A stretch of DNA of 17,131 nt, taken from Coriobacteriia bacterium. GTDB lineage: Bacteria > Actinomycetota > Coriobacteriia > Anaerosomatales > Anaerosomataceae. Position 1 is the first letter of the stretch; every line of letters begins with the position of its first letter. Made by a program: the position numbers and the translations under genes. Of the stretch, positions 7,575 to 14,918 are shown piece by piece. Below the pieces are notes generated by a model. It was given only the letters and a program-made list of their open reading frames with translations. It was not told where the DNA came from and did not search any database. The DNA is taken from assembly GCA_016938395.1 (NCBI GenBank), contig JAFGUS010000112.1, forward strand, positions 1 to 17,131, read 5' to 3'.

Positions 7575-9455
7575 ATGCGACCGGTCAAGATCACCGACAC
7601 AACGCTGCGCGATGCACACCAGTCGCTCTGGGCGACGCGTATGCAACTTGCGGACATGCTACCCATCCTTCCGATGATGGACTCGGTGGGGTACTGGTCG
7701 CTCGAGGTCTGGGGCGGTGCCACGTTCGACGCGGCGCTCCGCTTCCTCGACGAGAACCCGTGGGACCGGCTCAGGATCATCAAGCAGCACTGCCCCAAGA
7801 CGCCTCTTCAGATGCTGCTGCGTGGGCAGAACCTCGTCGGCTATCGGCACTACAGCGACGATATCGTCCGTCGGTTCGTGCACGCGTCGCACCGCAACGG
7901 CATCGACGTCTTCCGCATCTTCGATGCCCTCAACGACATCCGCAACGTCGAACCGGCCGCCCGTGCGGTGAAGGAGACCGGCGCTCACTTCGAGGGCGCC
8001 ATCTCGTACACGGTGAGCCCGGTCCATACGCTCGACCGCTACCTCGCCTACGCGCAGCAGCTCAAGGAGCTCGGCGCCGACACCATCTGCATCAAGGACA
8101 TGGCGGGCATGCTCACGCCGTTCCGCACCGAGAAGATGGTCCGGGCGCTCAAAGACGAGATCGGTCTGCCGGTGCATGTGCACTGCCACTACATCGGAGG
8201 CATGGCTCCGATGAACTACCTGAAGGCTGCCGAGGCGGGTGCCGACATCATCGACACCGCGGTGGTCGCCCTTGCGTTCGGCAACAGCCAGCCGGCCGTG
8301 GAGATGATCGTCGCGGCGCTCAAGGAGTCGCCGTACGACAGTGGTCTGGACCTCGACAAGCTCTTCGAGATCGCCGAGTACTGGGAGAAGATCCGCGAGG
8401 GGAAACAGCTCAAGCGTGGCGTCACCTCCTTGCTGCACATGGAGGTCTTCAGCCACCAGGTGCCGGGCGGCATGATGAGCAACCTCATCAGCCAGCTCGA
8501 GCTTCAGAACGCGAGTGCTCGGCTCCCCGACGTGCTCGCCGAGATTCCGAAGGTGCGGGCCGAGGTCGGCTATCCGCCGCTCGTGACACCGATGTCCCAG
8601 ATCGTCGGTACCCAGGCGGTCATCAACGTGCTCACGGGCAAGCGGTGGGCGATGGTGCCCGCCGAGATGAAGGACTACCTGCGAGGGCTGTACGGCAAGG
8701 CGCCCGGGCCGCTCGACAAGGACATCGTTGCGCAGATCCTTGGCGACGAGGAGCCGCTTCCGGCCAACGTGCGGCCAGGCTCGCTTGTGACCACCACCTA
8801 CGAGCAGATGGCCGAGGAGATCGGTGACCTGGCGCGCACCGAAGAGGACGTGCTCATGTACGCCCTCTTTCCGAAGGAGGCGCGCGACTATCTCGAGCGC
8901 CACCGCACCGGCATCGAGGGATCGGTCTTCATGATGAGTGCGACCGCCGAGGTCGAGTCTGTGAGAGAGGACGACGACGTGAACGTTAACCAGATCGCCG
9001 AGCTCGTGAAGCTCGTGGAGACCTCGGACGTGACCGAGATCATCGTCGAGGAGGGCGACACGCGGGTGGTCGTCAGGCGCGGTGGCAGCTCGGCCGCACT
9101 CGAGCCTCACCATGCCGCGCCTACACATCCACACGCGCCTGCCAGCGCTCCGCCGGCGCCTGAATCGCCGCAGGTCACCGACGACCCGTCCGTGGTTCAC
9201 CGTCCCGCATCGTGGAAGGCCGTGGTGGCGCCCATGGTCGGTACGTTCTACGAGGCCGGGGCGCCCGGCGCTGCCCCGTTCGTCGGTGTGGGCGACACGG
9301 TCGCCGAAGGGCAGACGCTCTGCATCCTCGAGGCGATGAAGCTCATGAACGAGATCACCGCGGAGGAGGCGGGTGTCATCCGCGAGGTGGCGGTCGACAA
9401 CGCCGCTCCGGTCGAGTACGGGACCGTGCTGTTCTACTACGAGCCGGTGGTGTAG
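7575..9455 (+). CDS. Pyruvate/oxaloacetate-type carboxyltransferase fused to an AccB-type biotin carboxyl carrier domain
   Basis: The 626-residue product joins two parts. Residues 1 to about 460 are the carboxyltransferase of pyruvate carboxylase subunit B, oxaloacetate decarboxylase alpha and transcarboxylase 5S. Visible are DTTLRDAHQS (8-17) with the metal-binding Asp, the active-site lysine K174 in CIKDMAGM, and the H201/H203 metal pair. Residues 469-626 resemble a complete bacterial AccB: an N-terminal helix-strand unit, an Ala/Pro/His-rich linker, then the biotinyl domain with K589 in EAMKLMN. The next gene is biotin carboxylase and no OadB-type pump is nearby, so a two-subunit pyruvate carboxylase making oxaloacetate is the best reading. 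The start is ATG 7575 with AAGGA at 7563-7567. Annotation as oadA or pycB is equally defensible. Confidence 0.9.
   Translation: MRPVKITDTTLRDAHQSLWATRMQLADMLPILPMMDSVGYWSLEVWGGATFDAALRFLDENPWDRLRIIKQHCPKTPLQMLLRGQNLVGYRHYSDDIVRRFVHASHRNGIDVFRIFDALNDIRNVEPAARAVKETGAHFEGAISYTVSPVHTLDRYLAYAQQLKELGADTICIKDMAGMLTPFRTEKMVRALKDEIGLPVHVHCHYIGGMAPMNYLKAAEAGADIIDTAVVALAFGNSQPAVEMIVAALKESPYDSGLDLDKLFEIAEYWEKIREGKQLKRGVTSLLHMEVFSHQVPGGMMSNLISQLELQNASARLPDVLAEIPKVRAEVGYPPLVTPMSQIVGTQAVINVLTGKRWAMVPAEMKDYLRGLYGKAPGPLDKDIVAQILGDEEPLPANVRPGSLVTTTYEQMAEEIGDLARTEEDVLMYALFPKEARDYLERHRTGIEGSVFMMSATAEVESVREDDDVNVNQIAELVKLVETSDVTEIIVEEGDTRVVVRRGGSSAALEPHHAAPTHPHAPASAPPAPESPQVTDDPSVVHRPASWKAVVAPMVGTFYEAGAPGAAPFVGVGDTVAEGQTLCILEAMKLMNEITAEEAGVIREVAVDNAAPVEYGTVLFYYEPVV
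8979..9455 (+). other. AccB (BCCP)-like module with possible internal translation start
   Basis: From the in-frame GTG at 8979 the remaining frame encodes 158 residues, the size of a free-standing AccB. It opens VNVNQIAELVKLVE, like the N-terminus of AccB proteins. It keeps MVGTFY followed by a GAPGAAPF segment matching the thumb that separates acetyl-CoA-carboxylase BCCPs from pyruvate-carboxylase and decarboxylase biotinyl domains. The biotin acceptor is in EAMKLMN, the ACC wording. AGAGAGGA at about 8964-8971 lies seven bases before the GTG. The module could therefore be made both as a fusion tail and alone. Homology is visible; separate translation is inference. Confidence 0.55.
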
Positions 9456-10865
9456 GTGCCGCCGATCCACAAGATCCTCATCGCCAATCGCGGCGAGGTC
9501 GCTCTGCGCGTGGTCCGTGCGTGCAAGGAGATGGGCATCGGGTCGGTCGCGGTCTACTCCGAGGCGGACCGCGACTCGCTCCATGCGCGGATGGCCGACG
9601 AGGCGATCTGCATCGGACCGGCGATGTCATCGGCGAGCTACCTCAACATGCCCAACGTGATCTCGGCGGCACTCGTGACCGGTGCCGACGCCGTGCATCC
9701 CGGCTATGGTTTTCTCGCCGAGAACGCAGCGTTCGCCCGTGCGTGCGTGGATTCCGGCCTCGTGTTCATCGGTCCCTCGCCCGACGCCATCGAGCGCATG
9801 GGCGACAAGGCCGTTGCGCGCTCGACGATGATGGCCGCTGGCGTGCCGTGCGTCCCGGGAAGCGATGGGCCGGTTGCCACCGAGGCCGAAGCGCTCGCAT
9901 TCGCGCGTGAGGTCGGCTTCCCCGTGCTCATCAAGGCGGCCGCCGGTGGCGGCGGTAAGGGTATGCGGGTGGCCGTGGACGAGAGTGAGCTCGACCGCAA
10001 CTTCACCGCCGCCAAGACCGAGGCGGCCGCCGCATTCGGCAACGACACCGTCTACATCGAGAAGTACCTTCTTAGGCCGCGGCACATCGAGATCCAGGTC
10101 CTCGCCGACACCCACGGCAACGCCGTCTACCTCTACGAGCGCGACTGCTCGGTCCAGCGCCGCCATCAGAAGCTTATCGAGGAGGCGCCGAGCCCGGCGC
10201 TCACGCCCGAGCTGAGAGCGGCGATGGGTGCCGCGGCGCTCAAGGCCGTGCGCGCTGTGGACTACGTGAACGCGGGCACCGTGGAGTTCCTGCTCGACAC
10301 CGACGGCAGCTTCTACTTCATGGAGATGAACACGCGCGTCCAGGTGGAACACCCCGTTACCGAGCAGATCACCGGTGTCGACATCATCAAAGAGCAGATA
10401 CGCATCGCTGCGGGCGAACCGATGAAGCATGCGACGCAGGAGAGTGTCGACCTGCGCGGCCACGCCATCGAGTTCCGGATCAACGCGGAGGACCCGCTCC
10501 ACAACTTCCGGCCGCATCCGGGAAGGATCGAGGTGTTCAACCCGCCGGGTGGCTTCGGCGTGCGTGTGGACAGTCACCTCTACAGCGGCTACGTCGTGCC
10601 GCCTAACTACGACTCACTGCTCGCCAAGTTGATCGTATGGGGTGAGACACGAGCCGAGGCAGTCGCGCGCGCCCGGCGCGCGCTCGACGAGTTCATCATC
10701 GTCGGCGTGCCCACCACGGTCCTGTTCCATCAGTTCGTCGTGGAGGAGGAGCACTTCGCCCGCGGTGAGGTCTATACTGACTACGTTGAGCAGCACGTCC
10801 CGGCCGATGGCCTTGCGGCCTTCGCAGCCGGGATGCCCGCGCCCGAGGAGGGACGCCATGTCTGA
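9456..10865 (+). CDS. accC: Biotin carboxylase (ATP-grasp), acetyl-CoA/pyruvate carboxylase subunit
   Basis: Biotin carboxylase uses ATP and bicarbonate to carboxylate the biotin on a carrier protein. The 469-residue protein has the three family domains: an N-terminal Rossmann-like domain opening IHKILIANRGEVALR, the ATP-grasp domain with K160 and the glycine loop GGGGKGM (K168), and the C-terminal domain. The active-site block EMNTRVQVEHP supplies E290, N292 and R294, matching E288, N290 and R292 of the E. coli enzyme. The GTG start directly abuts the preceding TAG with no spacer and no good Shine-Dalgarno, so translation is probably coupled to the carboxyltransferase-AccB gene, its likely partner. 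It could serve pyruvate carboxylation, acetyl-CoA carboxylation or both. It overlaps the next gene by eight bases. Confidence 0.96.
   Translation: MPPIHKILIANRGEVALRVVRACKEMGIGSVAVYSEADRDSLHARMADEAICIGPAMSSASYLNMPNVISAALVTGADAVHPGYGFLAENAAFARACVDSGLVFIGPSPDAIERMGDKAVARSTMMAAGVPCVPGSDGPVATEAEALAFAREVGFPVLIKAAAGGGGKGMRVAVDESELDRNFTAAKTEAAAAFGNDTVYIEKYLLRPRHIEIQVLADTHGNAVYLYERDCSVQRRHQKLIEEAPSPALTPELRAAMGAAALKAVRAVDYVNAGTVEFLLDTDGSFYFMEMNTRVQVEHPVTEQITGVDIIKEQIRIAAGEPMKHATQESVDLRGHAIEFRINAEDPLHNFRPHPGRIEVFNPPGGFGVRVDSHLYSGYVVPPNYDSLLAKLIVWGETRAEAVARARRALDEFIIVGVPTTVLFHQFVVEEEHFARGEVYTDYVEQHVPADGLAAFAAGMPAPEEGRHV
10773..10778 (+). promoter_or_regulatory. Candidate -10 element (TATACT) inside accC, upstream of asp23-nusB
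   Basis: TATACT sits 80 bases before the Asp23-family start, in the same CTATACTG context as at 7502-7509. It uses TAT and ACT codons that are uncommon in accC. No convincing -35 is seen. It could give nusB and its neighbour a promoter separate from the carboxylase genes. Confidence 0.25.
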
Positions 10866-11205
10866 GGAGTTCACCCTGGACGGCATCGGCATCGCGCCGG
10901 GCGTCCTCGAGACCATCGCCACGGTGGCCACCCAGGGCGTCGACGGTGTGGCCGAGGTTCCGGGCACCGCAGGCGGACTGGCGGGGCTCGTCCAGAAGGG
11001 GTCCGCGCGCGCCATCTGCGTCGAAGTGGGCGAGGACGGAGCTCTGGTGGCGTCGGTCCGGATCCATGCTCTGTACGGGAGGCCGCTCCGCGAGATCGCA
11101 AACGACGTGCAGCGCGCGGTCACCGATGCGTTGCTCACGCACACCGGTCAGAACATCGCATCGGTCGACGTCTTCGTCGATGGTGTCGTGTTCCCCGAAG
11201 CGTAG
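10858..11205 (+). CDS. Asp23/DUF322 family protein
   Basis: A 115-residue protein of the Asp23 (alkaline shock protein 23, YqhY/YloU) family. Features are an N-terminal strand region with GIGIAPGVLETIA, the VDGVAEVPG segment, and a C-terminal amphipathic helix followed by ASVDVFVDGVVF. In Firmicutes YqhY is encoded beside accB-accC and is genetically linked to acetyl-CoA carboxylase activity; Asp23 itself is membrane-associated. Here it again follows accC, overlapping it by eight bases, so a role in controlling or tuning the carboxylase is a reasonable inference. GAGGAGGGA at 10845-10853 supports the ATG at 10858. No membrane span is present. The molecular function is not known to me. Confidence 0.85.
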   Translation: MSEEFTLDGIGIAPGVLETIATVATQGVDGVAEVPGTAGGLAGLVQKGSARAICVEVGEDGALVASVRIHALYGRPLREIANDVQRAVTDALLTHTGQNIASVDVFVDGVVFPEA

Positions 11206-11210
11206 CGTGG

Positions 11211-11228
11211 ACCGGATGCGGTACCGGT
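11211..11228 (+). other. Short inverted repeat before nusB
   Basis: ACCGG and CCGGT flank eight bases, ending four bases before the nusB ATG, where no Shine-Dalgarno is seen. It may be chance in G+C-rich DNA or a small stem affecting nusB initiation. Confidence 0.2.
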
Positions 11229-11232
11229 AGCG

Positions 11233-11682
11233 ATGCTAGAGCGCACGCGCGCACGGCGCCAGGCCCTCCAGATCCTGTATCAGAGCGAGATCACGGACCG
11301 GACGGTCGACGCGATTCTCGACGCCGAGACGTACAGCACCGAGGACGGAGAGCCGTCCGAGTACTGTCGCGAGCTCGCGCGTGGCGCGTCGGATAACCGG
11401 GACGCGATCGATGCGCAGATAGAAGCGACCTCCGAGCACTGGTCGCTCATGCGGATGCCGTTCGTGGACCGCAACATCCTGCGGCTTGCTGTCTACGAGA
11501 TCCTGTACGAGGACGGCGTGCCTGACTCGGTGGTGATCAACGAGGCTGTTGAGATGGCGAAGACCTACGGCGGCGACGATTCATCGAAGTTCGTCAACGG
11601 GATTCTCGGCAAGATCGCCGAGGTGCATGCCGAGCGGAGCGCCCCGGGCACGGCGACACCGTCCGAGCAGGAAGGGGACTGA
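11233..11682 (+). CDS. nusB: Transcription antitermination factor NusB
   Basis: NusB pairs with NusE (ribosomal protein S10) and binds boxA RNA to protect rRNA and other transcripts from early termination. The 149-residue product shows the family's all-helical pattern: RTRARRQALQILYQ at the N-terminus (arginine-rich RNA-binding helix), the LMRMPFVDRNILRLAVYEILY core, the VVINEAVEMAKTYG helix, and FVNGILGKI near the C-terminus. A tail of about 18 residues follows the last helix. An in-frame TAG at 11203 (the asp23 stop) leaves ATG 11233 as the only plausible start, although no clear Shine-Dalgarno precedes it. It lies 27 bases after the Asp23-family gene and six before xseB. Confidence 0.94.
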   Translation: MLERTRARRQALQILYQSEITDRTVDAILDAETYSTEDGEPSEYCRELARGASDNRDAIDAQIEATSEHWSLMRMPFVDRNILRLAVYEILYEDGVPDSVVINEAVEMAKTYGGDDSSKFVNGILGKIAEVHAERSAPGTATPSEQEGD

Positions 11683-11688
11683 GCCGGG

Positions 11689-12090
11689 ATGGCTGACGAG
11701 CGCTACACGTTCGAGCAGGCTAAGGCGAGGCTCGAGGAGATCGCGTCCGAGGTGCGCAAGAAGGACACCTCCCTCGAGCGGAGTCTCGACCTGCTCGAGG
11801 AGGGTGTGCGACTGGCGAACATCTGCACGGAGCTCGTGGATCACACCGATCTTTCGGCGGATACCGCTGGTGCCGGTGCGGCAGCGGAGGATTCGATCGT
11901 AGTGGTATCTGACGTCGAATCCTCGGAAGACGGCACGGCCGCAGGCGCTGAGACGGATGAGTCGCTCGTGCCCGGGGACACCGAGAGTTCCGACGACGCC
12001 GAGGAGCCCGATACCGAGGGGTCTGATGGCGCCGGCGACGAGCAGGACGATTCAGAGCACGACCTCGACGAGCCGAGTGCGCGCGGATGA
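11689..12090 (+). CDS. xseB: Exodeoxyribonuclease VII small subunit with long acidic C-terminal extension
   Basis: Residues 5 to about 58 match XseB: the YTFEQAKARLEEI opening, the SLERSLDLLEEGVRLAN helix and the C-terminal ICTELVD helix. XseB helices bind the large subunit XseA, which cuts single-stranded DNA to oligonucleotides. Family members are usually 60-85 residues; this one has 133. From about residue 53 to the end the chain is rich in D, E, S, G, T and A, with roughly one third acidic residues and almost no basic ones, so it is probably disordered. xseA, normally just upstream, is absent from the window. AGGAAGGGGA at 11669-11678 may serve as Shine-Dalgarno. The tail also has more AT-rich codons than its neighbours. 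The N-terminal call is good; the tail's role is unknown. Confidence 0.82.
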   Translation: MADERYTFEQAKARLEEIASEVRKKDTSLERSLDLLEEGVRLANICTELVDHTDLSADTAGAGAAAEDSIVVVSDVESSEDGTAAGAETDESLVPGDTESSDDAEEPDTEGSDGAGDEQDDSEHDLDEPSARG

Positions 12091-12110
12091 GTCGCGTCGT
12101 GACGTAACAG

Positions 12111-12142
12111 GCGGTTCACGGCGTCGTCACGGCCCGAACCGC
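12111..12142 (+). other. Inverted repeat in the xseB-dxs gap
   Basis: GCGGTTC (12111-12117) and GAACCGC (12136-12142) are a perfect 7-base inverted repeat with an 18-base loop, just upstream of the candidate dxs -10. The right arm lies about where a -35 would be, so it could be an operator; it could also be a weak terminator for xseB, though no U-tract follows. Nothing else is recognised in 12091-12150. Confidence 0.25.
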
Positions 12143-12155
12143 ACCTCGTACTGCG

Positions 12156-12164
12156 TGTTACGAT
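12156..12164 (+). promoter_or_regulatory. Candidate extended -10 promoter for dxs
   Basis: TGTTACGAT fits an extended -10 (TG, one base, TACGAT). Transcription would start near 12171, leaving a leader of about 50 bases before the GTG at 12223. The first in-frame ATG (12163) lies inside this element, which argues against it as the dxs start if the promoter is real. Confidence 0.4.
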
Positions 12165-12222
12165 GCTGGTCAGGTCCGCGTGCACGACGTGGATGCCAGC
12201 CTCACGGAGAGTGTCTGACACA

Positions 12223-14157
12223 GTGATCCCGACCCCGCTCCTCGATACCATACACGAGCCGGCCGCGCTCAAATCGCTTGAGTCGGCCGAACTCGAGCAG
12301 CTTGCCGAAGAGATCCGGCATGCACTCGTCGCCACGGTAGCCCAGACGGGCGGTCATCTCGCGCCCAACCTCGGGATCGTCGAGCTGACGCTCGGTCTGC
12401 ACCGTGCGCTCGACTGCCCCAAGGACCGCATCGTCTGGGACGTGGGTCACCAGGCGTACGTGCACAAGCTCCTGACGGGCAGACGCGAGCGGTTCGACAC
12501 GCTGCGCACGTACGGTGGCGTGTGCGGGTTCCCGAAGCGCTCGGAGAGCCCGTACGACGTGCACGACGCGGGGCACGCGAGCAACTCGATCTCGGTGGCG
12601 CTCGGCCTCGCGCAGGCGCGCGACCTGCGTGGCTCCGACGAGACCATCGTCGCGGTCATCGGCGACGGTTCGCTCACCGGGGGCATGGCGTTCGAGGCCC
12701 TGAACCATGCGGGGCATCTCGGGACGCGTCTTGTCATCATCCTCAACGACAACGAAATGTCGATCGCGCCGAATGTCGGCGCTCTGTCGAGCTACCTCGC
12801 GCGGGTCCGGCTCGACCGTCGGTACCGGCGGCTGCGCGACGATGTGGAGTCGGCGCTGGGCAAGACCAAGCTCGGCGCGGCGATGGTCGCCGCAGGAGAG
12901 GCCGCCAAGGAGTCCGTGAAGCAGTTGCTCGTGCCGGGCATGCTCTTCGAGGAGCTCGGCATCCACTACATCGGGCCGATCGACGGTCACGATGTCGCGC
13001 AGGTGCAGAACGCCGTCACGTGGGCGGCTTCGGCAGACGGTCCCGTCATCATCCATGCGGTCACGCGCAAGGGTCTCGGCTACATCCACGCCGAGGATCG
13101 CCCTGACGCGTTCCACGGCATCAGCCCCTTCTCGATCGAGACCGGGAAGGTCAACGGATCCGGTGGCGGACCACTGAGCTACACGGAGACCTTCGGCAGG
13201 GCGCTCGTGGCGGAGGCCGAGGCCGATGAGCGGATCGTGGCGATCACGGCGGCGATGCCCGCAGGGACCGGTCTCACGTACTTCGCCGAGCGTTTCCCCG
13301 AGCGCTTCTTCGACGTCGGCATCGCGGAGCAGCATGCCGTCGGGCTGGCGGCAGGGCTCGCTCACGGCGGTCGCCTGCCCGTGGTGGCGCTCTACTCGAC
13401 GTTCCTTCAGCGCGCGTACGACCAGCTCATCATGGACGCGGCGCTCCAGAACCTGCACATCGTCTTCTGTATCGATCGCGCGGGGCTCGTGGGCGAGGAC
13501 GGCCCCACGCACCACGGTGTTTTCGACCTGACGTACCTGCGCGCGGTACCCAACCTCATGATCATGGCGCCCGCCGACGAGGCCGAGCTCGTGAACATGA
13601 TGAGGACCGCTCTTGCCGCCGACGGTCCGGTGGCCATCCGCTATCCCCGCGGGACCGGCCGGGGTGTAGCGCTGCCCGCCGAGCCGGTGGTGCTCGAAGC
13701 CGGGCGGGCCGAGGTGCGCAGGGAGGGCACTGACGTGGCGATCCTCGCCATCGGGCGCATGGTCGAGGTTGCCGAGGAGGCGGCTGCCCTCCTCGACGCC
13801 GACGACATCAACGCCGGTGTCGTCAACATGCGCTGGGTGAAGCCGATCGATCTGGAGGCGGTGTCCGACGCGATGACCCGGTCACTCGTGGTCACGATCG
13901 AGGAGAACACGGGTGCGGGTGGCTTCGGGGCGGCCGTTCTTGAGGCGATTGCCGATCTCGACGGCCAGGTGCCGGTTCTCCGACTTGCGATACCCGACTG
14001 TTTCGTCACACACGGACACACCGACCAGCTGCTCGCCGAGGTAGGGCTCACGCCGGAGGCGGTCCGTGCGGCCGTTCTCGGACGGCTCGCCGACGTGCGC
14101 GGCGAGGAGAGCGCGCAACCCCATGGCCGGTCGCAGGGTCGACGTCGAGATCGCTAG
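12223..14157 (+). CDS. dxs: 1-deoxy-D-xylulose-5-phosphate synthase
   Basis: DXS condenses pyruvate and glyceraldehyde 3-phosphate with thiamine diphosphate, the first step of the MEP isoprenoid pathway. From GTG 12223 the product has 644 residues, close to the usual 620-640. Motifs are GGHLAPNLG, DVGHQAYVHK, the thiamine/Mg site GDGS (147-150) with N175, IDGHD, and catalytic E369 in GIAEQHAV, matching E370 of E. coli. The transketolase C-terminal domain ends in a basic tail. The start is chosen because VIPTPLLDTIHEPAAL aligns with usual DXS openings; GGAGA at 12206-12210 is a rather distant Shine-Dalgarno. In-frame GTG 12211 and ATG 12163 are alternatives. The 3' end overlaps tlyA by 35 bases. 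Confidence 0.95.
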   Translation: MIPTPLLDTIHEPAALKSLESAELEQLAEEIRHALVATVAQTGGHLAPNLGIVELTLGLHRALDCPKDRIVWDVGHQAYVHKLLTGRRERFDTLRTYGGVCGFPKRSESPYDVHDAGHASNSISVALGLAQARDLRGSDETIVAVIGDGSLTGGMAFEALNHAGHLGTRLVIILNDNEMSIAPNVGALSSYLARVRLDRRYRRLRDDVESALGKTKLGAAMVAAGEAAKESVKQLLVPGMLFEELGIHYIGPIDGHDVAQVQNAVTWAASADGPVIIHAVTRKGLGYIHAEDRPDAFHGISPFSIETGKVNGSGGGPLSYTETFGRALVAEAEADERIVAITAAMPAGTGLTYFAERFPERFFDVGIAEQHAVGLAAGLAHGGRLPVVALYSTFLQRAYDQLIMDAALQNLHIVFCIDRAGLVGEDGPTHHGVFDLTYLRAVPNLMIMAPADEAELVNMMRTALAADGPVAIRYPRGTGRGVALPAEPVVLEAGRAEVRREGTDVAILAIGRMVEVAEEAAALLDADDINAGVVNMRWVKPIDLEAVSDAMTRSLVVTIEENTGAGGFGAAVLEAIADLDGQVPVLRLAIPDCFVTHGHTDQLLAEVGLTPEAVRAAVLGRLADVRGEESAQPHGRSQGRRRDR

Positions 14158-14917
14158 CCGCGGGCTCACCACGTCCCGCGAAGCAGCGCGTGCAGCGGTG
14201 CTCGCCGGGCGGGTGACCGTCGACGGCGCCCCGGTCACCAAGGCCGGACATCCCGTGAGTCCGGATGCCGTCATCGAGGTGGCGGGCGAGCAGCGGTACG
14301 TCTCCCGCGGGGGCACGAAGCTCGAGGGCGCGCTCGATCGGTGGCAGTTGGATGTGACGGGCGCCGCCGCACTCGACGTTGGCGCCTCCACAGGCGGGTT
14401 CACCGACTGCCTGCTGCAGCGAGGTGCGGCCTCGGTCACCGCACTCGATGTCGGCTACGGTCAGCTTGCCTGGCGCCTCCGCACCGACGAACGCGTGCGG
14501 GTGCTCGAGCGCACGAACATCCGAACGGCCGACGCAGCGACAGTGGGCGGGCCGTACGACGTCGTCGTGATCGACGTGTCGTTCATCAGTCTTGAGAAGG
14601 TGCTTCCGGCAGTTCTGCCGATCGTGAGCGGCTCCGGCGTCGTGTTGGCTCTGGTTAAGCCTCAGTTCGAAGCCGGTAAAGGACGTGTCGGTAAGAAGGG
14701 TGTGGTGCGTGATCCTGCCGTGCACCGCGACGTCCTCGAGGCGGTCGCGGCTCTGGCGGACGGGGAGGGATGGGTGGTGCGGGGACTCACATGGTCGCCC
14801 ATCACCGGTCCCGAGGGTAATATCGAGTTCTGGATATGGCTCGCCCGCACGGGTGAGCCCGTCACCGACACGCCCGAGAGCGTCGTCCGGATGGCTCATG
14901 AGGTACTGGGAGGCTGA
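14123..14917 (+). CDS. tlyA: TlyA family rRNA 2'-O-methyltransferase
   Basis: A 264-residue protein with an N-terminal S4 RNA-binding domain (about 5-60) and an FtsJ/RrmJ-type methyltransferase domain (about 62-260). The SAM-binding motif is DVGASTGGF (85-93). K66 (RGGTKL), D151 (VIDVSF) and K179 (LVKPQFE) fit the catalytic Lys-Asp-Lys set of 2'-O-methyltransferases. TlyA of Mycobacterium methylates ribosomal RNA cytidines (C1409 of 16S and C1920 of 23S in E. coli numbering), which is needed for capreomycin sensitivity; some relatives act on one site only. The S4 domain supports a tlyA role. ATG 14123, inside the dxs end, gives the standard opening, with GAGGAG at 14104-14109 as a distant Shine-Dalgarno. 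The tlyA-nadK-recN order is conserved in Actinobacteria. Confidence 0.94.
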   Translation: MAGRRVDVEIASRGLTTSREAARAAVLAGRVTVDGAPVTKAGHPVSPDAVIEVAGEQRYVSRGGTKLEGALDRWQLDVTGAAALDVGASTGGFTDCLLQRGAASVTALDVGYGQLAWRLRTDERVRVLERTNIRTADAATVGGPYDVVVIDVSFISLEKVLPAVLPIVSGSGVVLALVKPQFEAGKGRVGKKGVVRDPAVHRDVLEAVAALADGEGWVVRGLTWSPITGPEGNIEFWIWLARTGEPVTDTPESVVRMAHEVLGG

Positions 14918-14918
14918 C

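Noticed and set aside
7659..9584. 641-codon open frame on the minus strand
   Set aside because: It lies opposite the carboxyltransferase-AccB gene, whose motifs are unmistakable. The translation is rich in H, R, D and V with no family resemblance, as expected from the complement of G/C-third-position codons.
12202..13515. 437-codon open frame on the minus strand
   Set aside because: It is antisense to dxs, has shadow-like composition and shows no recognisable domain.
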